Numbered from the stretch's first letter, positions 45,201 to 47,510 are shown. The stretch is 64,000 nt of DNA from Microbacterium sp. AZCO (GCF_039614715.1 NZ_CP154857.1:2542001-2606000), one strand, 5' to 3'. Notes: a model not told the origin generated them from the sequence alone. A program made the numbers and translations.

Positions 45201-47344
45201 CCGTCGCCGCCCGCGATCACGGTGTTCTTCGCGTTGGACGTGACGGTCTGGGCGCCGGTCGTGGTGACCTTGGCTCCGGTGATGTGGGCCTTCGTGTCGT
45301 TGTCGAGCACAGCGACGCCGATGGCACCGGCGACGTCGATCGGGCCGTCGCTCGTCGACGCCTGACCGTTGCCGCGGTTCGCGCTGTTCGCGCCCTTGTT
45401 GTTCTGCGTCGCGCCGTCCTTGCCCGCGTTGGCCGTGGCGGTGACGGTCGAGGTCTGGTTCGCGAGGATCTCGACGGATGCGGCCGTCGACCCGGTCGCG
45501 TCGGTCGAGTCGATCGCGGCCTCGGTGTTCTGCTGCAGGTACACCACCGCGACACCCGCGCCGCTCGCGGCGTTCTTCGCATCGCCGATCCCGGTGAGCG
45601 TCGCCGTGTTCGTGCCGGTGATGCCGAGGGCGCCGCCGATGATCGCGCGCGCCGTGTCGGTGACCTTGCCGACGACGTTCGACCAGACCGTCAGGATCGC
45701 GACCGCCGCGTCGTAGTTGTTCGGTCCGGACTGCTGCTTGGAGGCGTTCGAGCCGGGGAGCGCGCTCGCGGTGACCGCCGAGGTCGCCGTGATCGTCGCG
45801 GCTCCGTCCACGTCGAGCACCGTCGAGTCGCTGATCGTCGCGGTCGCGGTCGAGTGGATGATCCCGGCGTCGCCGTAGTCCTTGTTGAGCGTGAAGGGCC
45901 CGACCGTCGAGGTCGCGGTGGCCGTGAAGTTCCCGGTCGCGTTCACGTGCGACGCACCCCGCACGTCGACCGTCGCGGTCGAGTTGACGAGCACGGCGTA
46001 GGCCGTGGCGGCAGAGGTGTCGGGTGTGACGCCGGCATTCGCCGTGAGCGTCACGTCGCCGGCGTTGATCGTGCCGCCGTCGACGATGACCTCGGCGGTC
46101 GCATCGTGGTCGAAGCAGTCGCCGAGGTCGAAGTCCGTCGTGCAGTCATCGAGCGTGAGCGGGATGCCTGAGGTGTTGCTCTGCGCCGCGTTGAGCGTGA
46201 CCGATCCCGCTGTGATCGTCGCGCCCTGCACGATGATCCGCTCGAACGCGGCGATGAACGCGGCGAGCCCGATGTTGATCGAGCCCATGATCGTGAGCTT
46301 GTCGTCGCCATCGCCGCCCGAGATGTTCAGCGTGGTCCCGGTGGTGGTGGGTGCCGAGAAGCTCGTCGCCTCGAACGAGGCGTTGAGGCTGCGCAGGCGC
46401 AGCAGGAGCGCATTGCCCGGGTCCACCTCGAGCACGGCGTCGTCGTTGCCGCTCGAGAGCGCGAACGTCGTGTTGCCCGCGCTGCCCGTGTTCGTGATGG
46501 GCTCGATGCCCGCGTACTGGACCGTCGTGCCGCCGAACGTCATCGTGCCCGACGACCCGTCGATCGGGTTCGAGCTCAGCCCGCCCGGGCCGTTGTTCGT
46601 CACCAGGGTGTCGAAGCCGGCGCCCCCGTCGAAGCCGATCGTGATGCCGGGGTCGGTGCCGCGGAAGTCGATCGTGAACGTGTCGTCGCCGCCCGTGCCG
46701 GTGACGCGGATCTCGGAGATCTCCGAGAGCGAGCGCGTCACTCCCTGGAACGTCACGGTGCCGTCGCCGTTGAACACGAGGGCCGCCGCCGTGCCCGACA
46801 TCGCGATGATCCACGGGGCCGGTGCGACGGGCGCAGGTGCGGCAGCGGGGTCGACCGCGGCGGGGTCGGTGGCGGCAGCGGCGGGGTCGACCGCCGCGGG
46901 AGCGGGATCCGTCGCCGCGGGTGCGGGGTCGGTCGCCGCCGGAGGCGCGTCGACAGGGGCAGGCGCGGGGTCGGCCGGCGCAGGGGCCGGGTCGGGCGCG
47001 GGGGCCGAATCAGGCGCAGGGGCCGGGGCGGGCGCGGGAGCCGGATCAGGCGCAGGGGCCGGGGCGTCCGCGGCGGGTGCGGCGGGCTGATCCGTCGGCG
47101 CGACGGCGGGATCGGTCGTGACGTCGAACGGCCGCACGCTCAGGTAGGCGGGCTCACCGACGACCTCGTCGGTCGCGGCGGTGTCTGCAGCGCCCTGGGT
47201 CGAGACGGGCACATCCGTCGCCGCCACGCCGGCCGGTGTCGCCACCGGGCTGAGGACGACGACGCCCATGGATGCCGGGGCGCTCAAGCCGATGCCGAGC
47301 GTGATGGCGGTGGTCAAGGCGAGCGCGCGGAACGACGCGCTCAT
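15293..47344 (-). CDS. Giant secreted modular repeat protein (about 10,683 residues)
   Basis: One open frame of 32,052 bp without interruption, product about 1 MDa. A Sec-type signal (MSASFRALALTTAITLGIGL) is followed by a Pro/Ala-rich linker (residues 82-177). Next come several thousand residues of beta-strand repeats rich in Gly, Ala, Ser, Thr and Val (for example TTASIGA, GSVSVTA, AVGAGVAV) that suggest stacked right-handed beta-helices. Inserts and C-terminal modules are listed separately: tail-fibre-like, chitin-binding-like, Calx-beta, RTX and LamG-like. It probably acts outside the cell as an adhesin, matrix or polymer-binding protein, which is inference from modules. The ATG at 47344 has AGGGG upstream and gives the best signal peptide; 47377 is an alternative start. 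No LPXTG motif or C-terminal membrane anchor is seen. It appears to be monocistronic. GC content resembles its neighbours. Confidence 0.93.
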   Translation of the reverse strand: MSASFRALALTTAITLGIGLSAPASMGVVVLSPVATPAGVAATDVPVSTQGAADTAATDEVVGEPAYLSVRPFDVTTDPAVAPTDQPAAPAADAPAPAPDPAPAPAPAPAPDSAPAPDPAPAPADPAPAPVDAPPAATDPAPAATDPAPAAVDPAAAATDPAAVDPAAAPAPVAPAPWIIAMSGTAAALVFNGDGTVTFQGVTRSLSEISEIRVTGTGGDDTFTIDFRGTDPGITIGFDGGAGFDTLVTNNGPGGLSSNPIDGSSGTMTFGGTTVQYAGIEPITNTGSAGNTTFALSSGNDDAVLEVDPGNALLLRLRSLNASFEATSFSAPTTTGTTLNISGGDGDDKLTIMGSINIGLAAFIAAFERIIVQGATITAGSVTLNAAQSNTSGIPLTLDDCTTDFDLGDCFDHDATAEVIVDGGTINAGDVTLTANAGVTPDTSAATAYAVLVNSTATVDVRGASHVNATGNFTATATSTVGPFTLNKDYGDAGIIHSTATATISDSTVLDVDGAATITATSAVTASALPGSNASKQQSGPNNYDAAVAILTVWSNVVGKVTDTARAIIGGALGITGTNTATLTGIGDAKNAASGAGVAVVYLQQNTEAAIDSTDATGSTAASVEILANQTSTVTATANAGKDGATQNNKGANSANRGNGQASTSDGPIDVAGAIGVAVLDNDTKAHITGAKVTTTGAQTVTSNAKNTVIAGGDGGTTDGSGGTGTFGLAIGVGLIIVDLLTEAFAQNATISAPGGFTASAADPAAGDSSYTATAVSGKKGSGQVSIAGSLALVKKDARTSAQLRGTGAYGSSAVTVSARGSHTSTANASAKQTGGAAVGAGASVALSLITTKVEAGIATGAAPTLIATFTATASGADDATTTTTGGADGGTNASLTGVASIAIHNVSTIASILAGAALTIGGAITMTADQVAKATTSATGAVTAAAGSTLGAAIAFALTSADHESSSTIDRAVTAGGAVALTADGVSTTSTTAEASSAGAPGEAGNSGKDTTGKDANTKSNDKLGNASGRTTGGAGGGSTTPKAQNEDGTSVSVAAAIAFNLVKSVTVAMLSDGASLVTTGAASFTTHNNTDASASAKGTATNSSTVGIGAALAVNKVRLINQAGVGVAASLQAAGLTLSATVKPVAADDTHTFSATAEAGATDASGTIGVAGAFALNIVEEDTRAAIEGSQLPGPIGGPTPGVAIVGGGAVSMTAGSKSTDKASAKATQSGDATIGLGASLALNLPTHRVYAGVSQVADPTRGPPLTGAGALSITATHDVTLTTEAEAGGASGTVTIVPAVAIVVASIHTQASLGGSTVTLTASSITAAATQHVSASTTAKGSTVAGSTAGIGVSLALAVLDDIVAEAASARSITATGAVSFTAHQRVDVETKAEAATKGADPHEGKSGGGKDVNQKADANLGKANETKQQNAGGGSSTSSTPKAASNDNGGSSLSIAGAIAINVVASTVRAFFADGIAVSAGGVVTLEARGDTDASAEASGDSATDGSVGVGAGVAVQKVDIVVRAKTGVTTIMATGLTVIAGMLGGDENDVVRRWDGTKWQIVESGKQLPGPSKDDLYFVKTNGGTGGDDGLYKFDGSNWNIDTNVSLEGTVDELPASATNGKYYLLQAEKDGHPAGSVWKRDSGNWVFVTKFTVNEKSELPKDEIEEDSWFQLTEADGANAAGFYKRNDQHQWILQGSATVADGDEFPASPATDDLFRLFEHEVTSTARAGASKATSVGVAGALAINILDNTTEALVTAGAVVTLTSAAATVRAHSNERDAANATSRASVGSATGVGASFALQVIDGSDVRAEVEDNAALTGGTGLAISAIGFRDLSTKAEGGTEGGTAVTPVVALVVSVDDDVTARLGTGPASVGTGAISVAATHTLWVKTEGKADAAGKSTAVGVDLAINAVVGWDTLAEIARDAQGTSVDVLATSEARTEARSVASAKGAEESDSSGDSKSTEQVNGSNNPNTQGTKGATSGMPTSNGGTNGSNGANGANDAQSGQSGTSGSQGSSTTAVAAAVGVNWLVATSTARITGVHVTATTGAVTVRSTLLLEAYSFGVGSAIDLDSSGTKVGATIGLNVQDAHNTATIGAGAHVKGQTGITVAAGLPDGARNDFIVWSFAAGGGKSTSVAGSAAVQVLLLTTEASVGAGADLEAPAGDISVTADQSIGLQNLAISGALSTSSGSAIGGAFLVNYLEVNTKAWIASAVATPTAVDASGALSVTAKSTLVPLVPKVPKPLDGKIDWLSLTNVAIAGAASSGGGAAVTGAFSVNILNFSTRAWIGDGALVNQTGAVGTSGQNVTVRAEDSIEVIDVGGTLALSKSSAGVGITVVVEVSNSDVRAWIGDSAAVRAGGSVDVEAISAEDWFALAVAGAASAGSVAATGSVLVVVANQGGSNPQVLAQIGDSLVDALADITVHAKKTTDAKLSSGNLSVSTSGAGVGASVTVVVRTNTVAARILDGADVRARDDLTVHAEQTGDYLLLAVGGAGGQSAGVGGSVTVTVLTDTTTAAIGDSVRVNCVGAACTNSGPTLTQDVVVQASDQLTSLSLAGVLAVGGTAGVGVGVDVPVVNTTTAASIGASSQVRANGDIVVQASSIDDLKSISVGGGGGGTAAVNVNVTVPVITIITTATVGSSADLRANGNVIVSADSALTLFTIAGNISVAGTAAVGAGVAVPVVTKTTSATIGANARVTGLAQAGHISHSSVNAGSYATTGTDTRFDPRGTQGGWPTPFPGPQSPFDGKGLQADGTTINLGYNHGFKSGQQVIYDAGGGAPITGLTDGATYFVIPVSATAIQLCLKRGPPLTPGSDEFSCEPGFLVTGLTLPAGKIMGENQRFVPTTEPGVSSDVSPRFTAERAVSVAGDYLVLPYVLFEDDGTTPMTLHNGDPVIYSAGGGTPIGGLVDGATYYFFTTNPASDVDLSHVQLVRTKCEATGKKDDCNTPADIARGTPIDFTSTGSGRSHSLVPSGMLPAGPGSEVGPQVILPPVRPGFGGVAVAASNSDYLGSIGIAAGGAGTAAVSLSGSVAVVTVNTTATIGSGAKINCADGDAACAANSGSADGSQSVLVSAVNSFRTLGIAASIAVGGTAGVGASVAVRVVELHTDASIADNAIVNAKNNIEVRADATDSVISVNAAAGGGTVGVAGTVGVSIIKEFTNAFTGTGVTLRADNNIGVFANSVSKLILITASIAAGYVGVGVGVGVAIIEKTTKAYLGQSNTVVVKAQGGGLSGVSNGTIAADAFPTVVFHGLVVQSQSNEKLFGLVAGVGAGFVGVTANVGVNVFTVTTRAYIDLGTTVNRDDKGTVTTADDTILTGVDDAQGVSVTASDRFDSITFAGGVAGGFVGASGGIDIGVASITVNAYLAVGTDIWAMDDVAVNALGVKNVQSYAVSIGGGFVGAAGAVSVWSIGTAPTASYSTDSHGPNRGAWSGTQTYAAGDVVTYGGQTWIAKVSSTGVQPGTDAAKWQQDQPQTATDGDGGTDGQHQADQVASGNGSDAPAPAWSSGASYSKGDYVTYNGVKYQATTDLVAGKPAPTAGDDSDGDGNDDWYAVKDGWKSALDGAPTDQSNAFVLGAAYAAGAYVTFGGHHYRAKVAIASAGSNPTIDTARWANADNDYRFRVSSGAAASDTKVNGSYAGTTPTQNQFTQPAPPSGVSSGIYGTVHAQLGGVAVTARDDLDVFVLAGAVAGGAGAIGAGIAILTVAGNVDAGIFSGAKVSAGAGGVSVVADLDEDILVIAVTGAVGIVAVAGQILVLTDSSAAKAHIDTGASLPRATGGVTVSADSDKTVAGYAVGITIAAGGAGAAISVIEVSGDTLATIGAVAIGNGSPMGPVTVTATDHFTPTAWAIGVVGGIVVGISGVVAVIEYSGLTRAASLATFSGTVGAVTIRAVGDRATLAAQTVNVATGAAAIGFTVNIATISRHTESELGGSLSSSGAVLVESDARNVVVADTPGIAIGVAAISAMIPIATVSGHTTATISGTVSGSMSVTVHAIAENRANAHVLVIGISGAGVNVAFAQATIADGADITAAVTSAASLQSSGAVNVKAEMKGANQRNEAIANGANVAAALFASAAVFAAQAHVGGGLRAHLDGSVTGSSSVTVSAIGKNYATSDLVVVAAAGLGGIAVSIADAEITAAAVTEATSSDANDNQQISSSGAISFTANSTNTAITNTGMGAGGALFGAAVSVPTALVAGATTASVEGNLTSGVGGVTISATSANSATTSVIIVSIGGIGSAALNWAEALITSAAATNALVLSNSSVSAPGGAVLVTATSANTSSATTTAVGAGIGLSLSVQISKATANGGTTASFDGDIPSTATKTASLTVQVRARNQATTEVNVVTVSAGLAGTGVKADATAGGNADAEIGANASVTVSGAVSIDAQLTSANGHQNYALANVHGGSLGGISAGIVTASATVSGSVRAKLNGAVAGSGSITINADATMDADATSSFFGIGGLAISGSETLALVSGDTIAGGDAGTAATGGAFVVTSDSTYNSDATSDGPTVGLLTVDVKLPSATVSGNTKANYLGQVTSGTSASATANSHNTATADASKIIAVGIVAVSVAYALAVVSSSTEAALGGATVSGTVTISATSDDDASAEAGGASAGALGVKLLQPDARSQGSTRAFVGTGKTVSGSSLSITAIATPDATATAHMVGLAAVADILITNPKATVSGTTEAYIGSNETVSMGAGSVTISATRTANANATATAVQVSPISISGVTLEATTTGTIATHIDDQANITAGSVSMTAGGSSTPVTSSTNVGVSLFGGSLVFMHTTDSTTVISRVGPPEGTPAANAADPTTVTTSGAGGISITTDYTAHVFADAVAAGFGVLAAGSYTQSTATATPTIDVYLGDRAELHANGGGSVLMDAAAVATAIADAVGFNASVGFAVGQITTTADLRPTVRARTLGNGALSGQSVTVRARINTDASGTAIRPTYTYNSILGDNSPTVVAPAFARASLGGAALIGGASGATAMATNSPIVKASIGSGTSTSANGALNVTALSLGDSQVDGYALAAGLGAGVGLVSGTATSGGTVNAEFNGTSGAIGSATIQSIVSAKALTEGRGFSGALGFALSVGSQTATVSPNVRTLVGGNLVASGKVTALSDVRTQAVATYRALTLAAFAAAGTATVTAADSSDIRTAVVGTGLAKSTGNGVSILAWHNFDGTKFLSDNLVDASVAQTTASIGLAIGDATLSATAGATTKAEVESGATLAAPNGTVELKALSGDYAESFYRRTAGALLGAIEPNANPTAVASGTTEANLLGHVRVFDGVTSTSGAVTLVLLAQANDIATAGIRNIGGGLITIADSSSTASGTPHVTVTLGGGSSVIRTSGNISATASSSNDADASTYSATGGALNVSTFEARSSMSPTVSAVITGGASITTPGSVQLSASANPPLPPASDGTFDAVNGVDGTAHTITFSSAHNATSGDVVTYNTQGQPVLSGLVAGRQYSVIVIDADTVQLGVVFSNTNVDTTLDTIDFGTRKHGLSTGDTLLYQLVSGTPLTAIGGLTANTLYRVYKVDDFRIKLQAIGATTTTDSVTAGDVDESTHTVTGASGFSNGDYVTYHAPTTNATFTAGQVDKQWDSGSNSWVATTGGNTNNIYFAVDANSDQAFDDMGFQTGDKVRYYTSSAALGVTTGIGLKNGAYYWVIRKSAQSYQLADSKCHATGAAADCGGSAQAVVPLSISGGGAALAIHSLTAANFAPITGLEDGHGYYVVGCPVSGCTAASGYQLANTAGGSAIAITHSATTIDGVAFSFTGGGHVFRTEGINLTSQGATVQKLIFAITPAAGPSPKNEKLDGIGQAIPFTAVGGDQIISASATGGGGGAISVSTARSWSVSDVTISATVGAGAHVTAGSISITTDGHSDAKTVSSNDSGGLISVNGAEAETDVHLSNTVSVASGAVLTSTGALTVSANSSLHPIIIASSGSGGLFAGGSGGETARLDYSTLTNIGGTLTSLNGTATVDAHTAIYGYASGTADVGGLGVDASSYTDFHVGQGASKSWDGTTYNLWGASAVTRATVSGLVAGRFVLIHAHVDPVQIEARSDTSATAFGADSDAETVVNVRGTAEVVLAAGAELDGQIATELNAEYTGWSITSHSHAHCGCFGGDTDADSTIDAQTTAKVTGRNGALIRTADLTVAVNQRATGANFNRDATTAGGFLDFGNGGDSHGPTSLTRQTFWEVRVIMLGEPNPKLTVDASGNIIDIVNVKVCDSNGNCFEDNPFTNTHTTGQLTGTTFYVDDIVYDHGAQARFLTNDLPASLGDAGLIWGRGGIFEFQQTWDDVRLVNASNLNMVTNIIDVVNAANSPLIDIRVDSVPNDASSANTPGLNENGPATTFDFDITYRFVPTLVLLQNSCPFSCTGQNPFIRLDDYIENPLGTTQITNASGDILAGARGVTPRPAAVGGGTRGQLIRTNVLDIDAPHGNVGHQSPTHANPDPERNPIAVELVKYIHPSAEFCGGTYGAAPCLHDVIVTVDAGKDAVLDLTVFRRTDQAVTDPISVVIDRIRAGDDVDLVINDSKAGNDTSSLSLVEVDVYNPGTSYYDYTYFNQYNPVLNDGSKLSPCPGGDCGSGSGKYETHFRPDVSDSNLAHILRALGTDNDGEIDSTYTFTEVRAGDDIDICHVTTGGQEPKTCYTTAIDSATHAITADPVSDTTIDIVINTDVAWTGGAAGGPADDGAAGEVPQIFIRTNGDITATELVGDMLVGHIHSTNGDVILHSPARILDADGKDTIDVTAVNITMYAGEAGGIGGIGLPTDFLEINTAVLRGTGAWQSGDGVLKAYDTASDDALTAGIYLDELTGDMPLWEIYTAGSTSTATGNVSLRTTGGSILNAKTNADEDNVRGDSVDMDANGGSIGLQSKDVMVDSGRAPPFGCTYLNCGNNPATGASDPALAAAGDDVGLEATGGIYYTETDSYLRLVLAHSLTGNVRLTVRETADLDEDLYLIASGSARFAESANRGPQNDADAPRLIPNGTIFAEMGSVELRVGDDVTLHQNSQILAAQTIDIRGDFFQTIGASFGLEGTPLSEYGTSMILRGKIVSGCVVSANHALNGDDPMGVCTPSTANASSAPQTNVWGSDETDVIQLGDPSGLDHSQPGTKTTWGSAGYIFLGSKTTVHGNATPTSNTADGEDQITVWYLQSMNVVTTPTGLQTGTGAGHTLNLDGQGETDHYAVYTNGSHGSTRNYVINVLDSGPANQGVDELNVYGYDSNPNLAADAPFNGANGGADDIWLMRALTCIDNESPFTVSGVPAVCGSPTEPQADHPAFIALLAGNNNLDGGVGLYRDRIAGNEPSPAVQRINYDRALNGRITVFGLGGNDAFYVDDTQATMTLDGGAGNDSFQIGQIFGTQRDSDPAPDGGALLPADTFPSLVATTRGWLSPGTHAPLLATGGTGNDRFIVYSNQAEVQLNGDDDNDLFIVRAFALAAVCDTNADSIAGCGLDDVDFRPAGGVFPTTAPFGSCVIGTYTTRGGTVVSGYTRYDRNGDGVCNNADAHITYNHDAGSNVDLDNTKWGDDVIPLDANGVAVPIIGSGFSTSRPLDIRAGGGEDEVQYNVNAPVNVDGGTGFDKLVVLGTEFADDFAITDKAIYGAGLAVKYSTVEVLEIDGLEGDDQFFVLSTAYGVAYRVIGGLGSDLISVAGDVTSDIVTRELEGISGAVDHIVLSNDPRYNGTVVDGIPYNLATPDVGVVVIKEQGSSTSVREGTTTGPIRETAFYTVELSKAPTADVYVTVSAANSPSQEADGSLHNPTGFGLTDGIGDTIWLCIATGPVVAGECSTIAQFQRHYIRNGVVIDEAGRAVVLTFNAGNWNSPQRVYVRAVDDDRSEGDRTVVVQHSVISADARFNGAIVRQVNVKVYDNDTPGIYVTQVEPGTSTVDDRGVVIEGSATTQRTDDMLVQLAKDPCPAANPGCGLVVTVKISMDADSQRLLQILTPAVGGRWTLVHDADGGIHYELTFDHSNWNTPVRLTVQARSNPDPGDPTTAVISFGQAGVITSSYKFPNLRSGDQRADVLVYDDETAQVVTIPTGTDTVVVKCGNAACTTPGTTDGYTIRLTTAPSGDVHVVITPDGLVDVVSIGGVAVSPSQYVKIGGDIPSRVFLGNLTFSGSTVTRANGSDTGSFLDDGIAIGQRLQFAACTGTYTVQSVALDGKSFTVSTPLACSGPTVTGTSINVLTRQGLWSGTGASVATATGDDLLSHYRLTRPGGGWLADGFLEGQWVEVCDSANHCVRAKIQNIRGTNATHDTDLEFRPVSYDDFSALVGSTFTVTRIAAQATFTTLNWMTDQAVLLRADLGYYQPITRTGVKIFPASQHLLTRLRGPLAVEGGVTGADRSLELGLKLPGEQDGPLFGIAAQAPESKQIDILNVYGDGSVANNWGVMTSTTIRGLGMAKDLDFGASYGGSQGETFGEPQIFPGGISFGSISFVDGKYQPDTAVSTIEVVNLFLGSGNDRFDIQGTLQPDVPVKLIGTVTLTQVAGPFGSTYRLTRSTPFDWKAQGFLVGQTITMTGGAQFKIVGFGDDHPEDTTDNTIVYLVLVSGAPVTGSALRTITAADVVVKGGVAAGNATGAITVTSIGADGGTVTRATGSWAVDGFVVGQLVMMDGLTGSWRLMAISADGKTLTLQRGDKIPPPFTSTSSVFVPGPHGGLTTVHGGGNAPIQTVFEMDRALPTPAQASQVASLGVAKLTLTRRDGLNWAFNGLLPGSGYYAGDPYLHAFQHIQLAGENFTRMILGFADAPCLINDPFPGCGIGSVMILGGPDASVAGAVAIPLGTNVLTDVRAAQPVKIEVTTAVYVKTSSVVRTDGASWKTAGYKLGMQVHISGFAGSFTVSGFSSDEREMFFANTAWAPSMHLNAAGVAVWDAVSLTLTAWDEFRQASATMIGGDIITVCNRSTMLFKIAGQSDGLVDDPVTCDQTHTAGPNSPLVVYGDTSQDGIWYSGHPGDNLGMEFGPKPFDPFTHIPDGDNEDDEWVFGLANPFDYSGNDIIDASGLFAELAPGSLPTVGITAYGGLGDDLIIGSQAGDHLAGGSGDDEIRGQRGVDAIYGDSGINVNILTRALDIATVNRSPLPSVTGAGVISNGTTIIPVAGGIPGIVDDLLVAGSDLIYGEGAKGLGLGSFAVNVGAAPDSAYDDIIFGDHGAIDQDVADPNEPSAKPQKIQTTALSTIIAIRSVNLDKGGDDVIFGGLGRDVLIGGAGNDMADGDEADDIVFGDAVWFSRTPGDWTNGRFQALCGTLLYSRSDMTQGAANLANLCNGAPVPTENNSGVLLVDGVAQPFRDPDGAPWWAEYDVVNLYHDLASDTGTKWAGTWGNDYLAGGQANDLVFGQLGDDVIQGDGEIDRAYARWIDQHPVITGTNSISTATATFHVGASRTPAGCTGAAGAMTCDYTGILVIVAAVELPTDGQDYLEGNAGNDVIFGGLGQDDIVGGSSDFFSLVNVDQRPDGLVNPAYNYQPGHDRGADIIFGGSGQRAGINDQSFGTDGSATLGTVTGQTALTQTVTADLDARDADTIVGDNGRIIRIVGINHLDGGTATAGTAGVPPIANATPYVTFVYDTYGTPGTQRLVVRGVTLLDYTVGGPDYLPQNFGLGGPGADCNGSPTQPICSFVLNTDTGTWRNTSFLGGTTPWQTGGRDEVHGETGDDTIYGGADHDVIYGDGQNDDIIGGWGNDWISGGTGDDGILGDDGRIFTSRNSSTGVTAAGAACTGSNNTANSGNACYSERLFGILALLATDPDTKYSNGNVLNEFIYTPGQVQTAVINVAGALLKSVDLTVYNLGPDVNAGLNKVVNQPLYDANNSDDIIFGGLGSDWIHGGAGDDAISGSEAIGAGQPGYASGGFAQHFDAAGNPIGLEYIDFAHPWNPGDVLHFGADTNPWHANHHNETRLGEFLLYDEYDPRREIRFDASGNTWGCTSWTPSGHTCTGSPAASLFPNQFFLNNEDLTGNYYVGADGKGACIAIDNQGLCTAWKTTQATDGNDVIFGDLGNDWQVGGTGQDTLWGGWGNDLSNADDDLHSGCVTQTPNGTCTDPVPTDTWLNDRPDGVNSSFQDRVYGGAGLDILIGNTAGDRLIDWVGEFNSYLVPFAPFGIGTVSRQNEPQLPEFLYALSRSQGVDLTRATDEGSDPLRNGEPFGELGLIRQEDHGYWQTQTGGPTDPQAGNIPGGKRDSIRGADFNDGTLQGFSTDSGTFTVSQGILSVTAASSQGDAVAVWYSDAYQTVYYELAARISMDKPTGGWKANAYIIFDYFSPTDFKFAGIDQSTNKMVIGERTATGWWVRAQGSVPGGVKANTFYDLNVVINGLVVTVTANGANAFSYTFAPRMIGTDKVALNRGMTGFGSNQAKGLFDNITLTVISPEITIDRTEFFEGTAVAAKQDVTGTWAVTGGRLQGTTDASATATTLLGIPTSGASYTGVQLLQPTSYVDLTATLRAVGVTGIMFDWYSTTDYKFAGLDLAGQRVVIGHLAHGSRTIDLAVALALTAGVDYVLDVVLKATVVTISVNGQVLGSFAFNAPVADGRQGLFVFGTAVTASAADYRFRTDDSQYTGSPAAAPAVRISDATVTEGATGTTKTVTLTVTRDQAGSAQSINWSVDTLLANGVTWGSDVTGATSGVVTFAAGATTATITFTVVGDAAKETDEYFIVRLQPAPGVNLADAQGLVTIKNDD
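15296..15640 (-). other. C-terminal Calx-beta domain
   Basis: The last 115 residues read VRISDATVTEGATGTTKTVT, then GVVTFAAGATTATITFTVVG and DEYFIVRLQPAPGVNLADAQ, ending TIKNDD. This is a complete Calx-beta domain. The protein ends 6 residues later, leaving no wall-sorting signal. Confidence 0.8.
15660..16775 (-). other. Tandem LamG/concanavalin-like modules
   Basis: Two related units of about 185 residues (about 10190-10561) share the order: GTFTVSQGILSVTA or GTWAVTGGRLQGT, a YYELAARI or VDLTATLRA strand, IIFDYFSPTDFKFAGID or IMFDWYSTTDYKFAGLD, a VIGERTA or VIGHLAH strand, and VTVTANGA or VTISVNGQ. This is the jelly-roll pattern of LamG-like glycan-binding domains. Confidence 0.65.
17070..20360 (-). 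repeat. RTX calcium-binding repeat region
   Basis: About 1,100 residues contain blocks of the nonapeptide GGxGxDxUx: GGLGDDLIIGS, GGSGDDEIRGQ, GGLGRDVLIGGAGND, GGQANDLVFGQLGDDVIQG, GGWGNDWISGGTGDDGILG, GGLGSDWIHGGAGDD. Such repeats fold into a parallel beta-roll on binding calcium outside the cell. They are separated by longer loops. Confidence 0.9.
20700..23000 (-). repeat. Repeated 'DGFxxGQ' modules
   Basis: Several units of 50-70 residues share the order T-x-R-x-G-S/D, DGFxxGQ (FLDDGIAIGQRL, WLADGFLEGQWV, WKAQGFLVGQTI, WAVDGFVVGQLV), then a strand and DGKTLTL-like ending. This module is not one I can name. Confidence 0.5.
23040..24215 (-). other. Internal Calx-beta-like modules
   Basis: The segment has the alternating strand pattern and acidic loops of Calx-beta domains: VREGTTTGPIRETAFYTVEL, APTADVYVTVSA, VYVRAVDDDRSEGDRTVVVQ, then a second unit ending VVVKCGN...YTIRLTTAPSGDVHVVI. 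Calx-beta domains bind calcium in cell-surface proteins. Confidence 0.55.
29940..31050 (-). repeat. Further GLxxGxxYxVI modules
   Basis: About four copies of the 60-90-residue module (ATSGDVVTYNTQG, GLSTGDTLLYQLVSG, GFSNGDYVTYHAP, GFQTGDKVRYYTSS), each continuing into GLxxxxxYxVI and a QLx strand. They end the main beta-repeat region. Confidence 0.6.
36450..37065 (-). other. Three chitin-binding-like (CBM5/12) modules in the giant protein
   Basis: Three consecutive units (about residues 3427-3631) show the CBM5/12 pattern of Trp, then Y-x-x-G-D-x-V-x-Y-x-G-x-x-W/Y: WSGTQTYAAGDVVTYGGQTW, WSSGASYSKGDYVTYNGVKY and LGAAYAAGAYVTFGGHHY. Each is followed by a strand such as AKVSS or AKVAIAS. The family binds chitin or related insoluble polysaccharides. 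Ligand identity here is inferred. Confidence 0.7.
38385..39060 (-). repeat. Two GDxVxYxxGGGxPIxGLxDGxTY modules
   Basis: Two copies (HGFKSGQQVIYDAGGG... and LHNGDPVIYSAGGG..., each followed by GLxDGATY and a QLxxxK or QLVRTK strand) interrupt the beta repeats near residues 2760-2985. Related copies recur near 29940-31050. Confidence 0.6.
42157..42693 (-). other. Tail-fibre-like insert in the giant protein
   Basis: About 180 residues (1551-1729) differ in composition from the flanking repeats, being rich in Lys, Trp, Tyr and Glu. They contain four similar hairpins: RRWDGTKWQIV, YKFDGSNWNID, VWKRDSGNWVFV and YKRNDQHQWILQ, alternating with DELPASATNGKYYLLQ-type stretches. The pattern is like that of phage tail-fibre and carbohydrate-contacting modules. 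Confidence 0.6.
46812..47100 (-). repeat. Pro/Ala-rich linker of the giant protein
   Basis: About 95 residues of PAPAPDPAP and PAATDPAPA repeats directly follow the mature N-terminus. Such linkers usually span the cell wall or separate the export signal from folded modules. Confidence 0.85.
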
Positions 47345-47402
47345 CGAGCGCCCCTGCTCTGCGGCATCCCCAGCCATAACCCGCGCCTGTCCCCGAAAAC
47401 GG

Positions 47403-47435
47403 ACGTCAGCGCTGACGTTCACACCGCAAGCGGTG
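47403..47435. promoter_or_regulatory. Two adjacent palindromes in the giant gene leader
   Basis: ACGTCAGCGCTGACGT (47403-47418) is a perfect 16-bp palindrome. CACCGCAAGCGGTG (47422-47435) has 6-bp arms around AA. Both lie 60-90 bp upstream of the ATG and downstream of the predicted promoter. They could be an operator or an RNA leader structure. Confidence 0.45.
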
Positions 47436-47510
47436 CCTCCCAGAACCCCAGCGTTCCCCAGTCGGATCGTCCCGTTCCCCGAATCCGGAAAGTCAGGACG
47501 TCCGGTGGGC

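Larger units (their letters stand above)
28900..46500 (-). repeat. Beta-strand repeat region of the giant protein
   Basis: About 5,900 residues of degenerate units of roughly 35-50 residues. The recurring pattern is a short strand ending in ASIG, then a turn, then SGSVSVTA-like and AVGAGVAVNVV-like strands. Copies diverge enough that no long exact DNA repeats are obvious. The pattern resembles 'beta strand repeat' proteins and parallel beta-helix adhesins. Confidence 0.75.
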
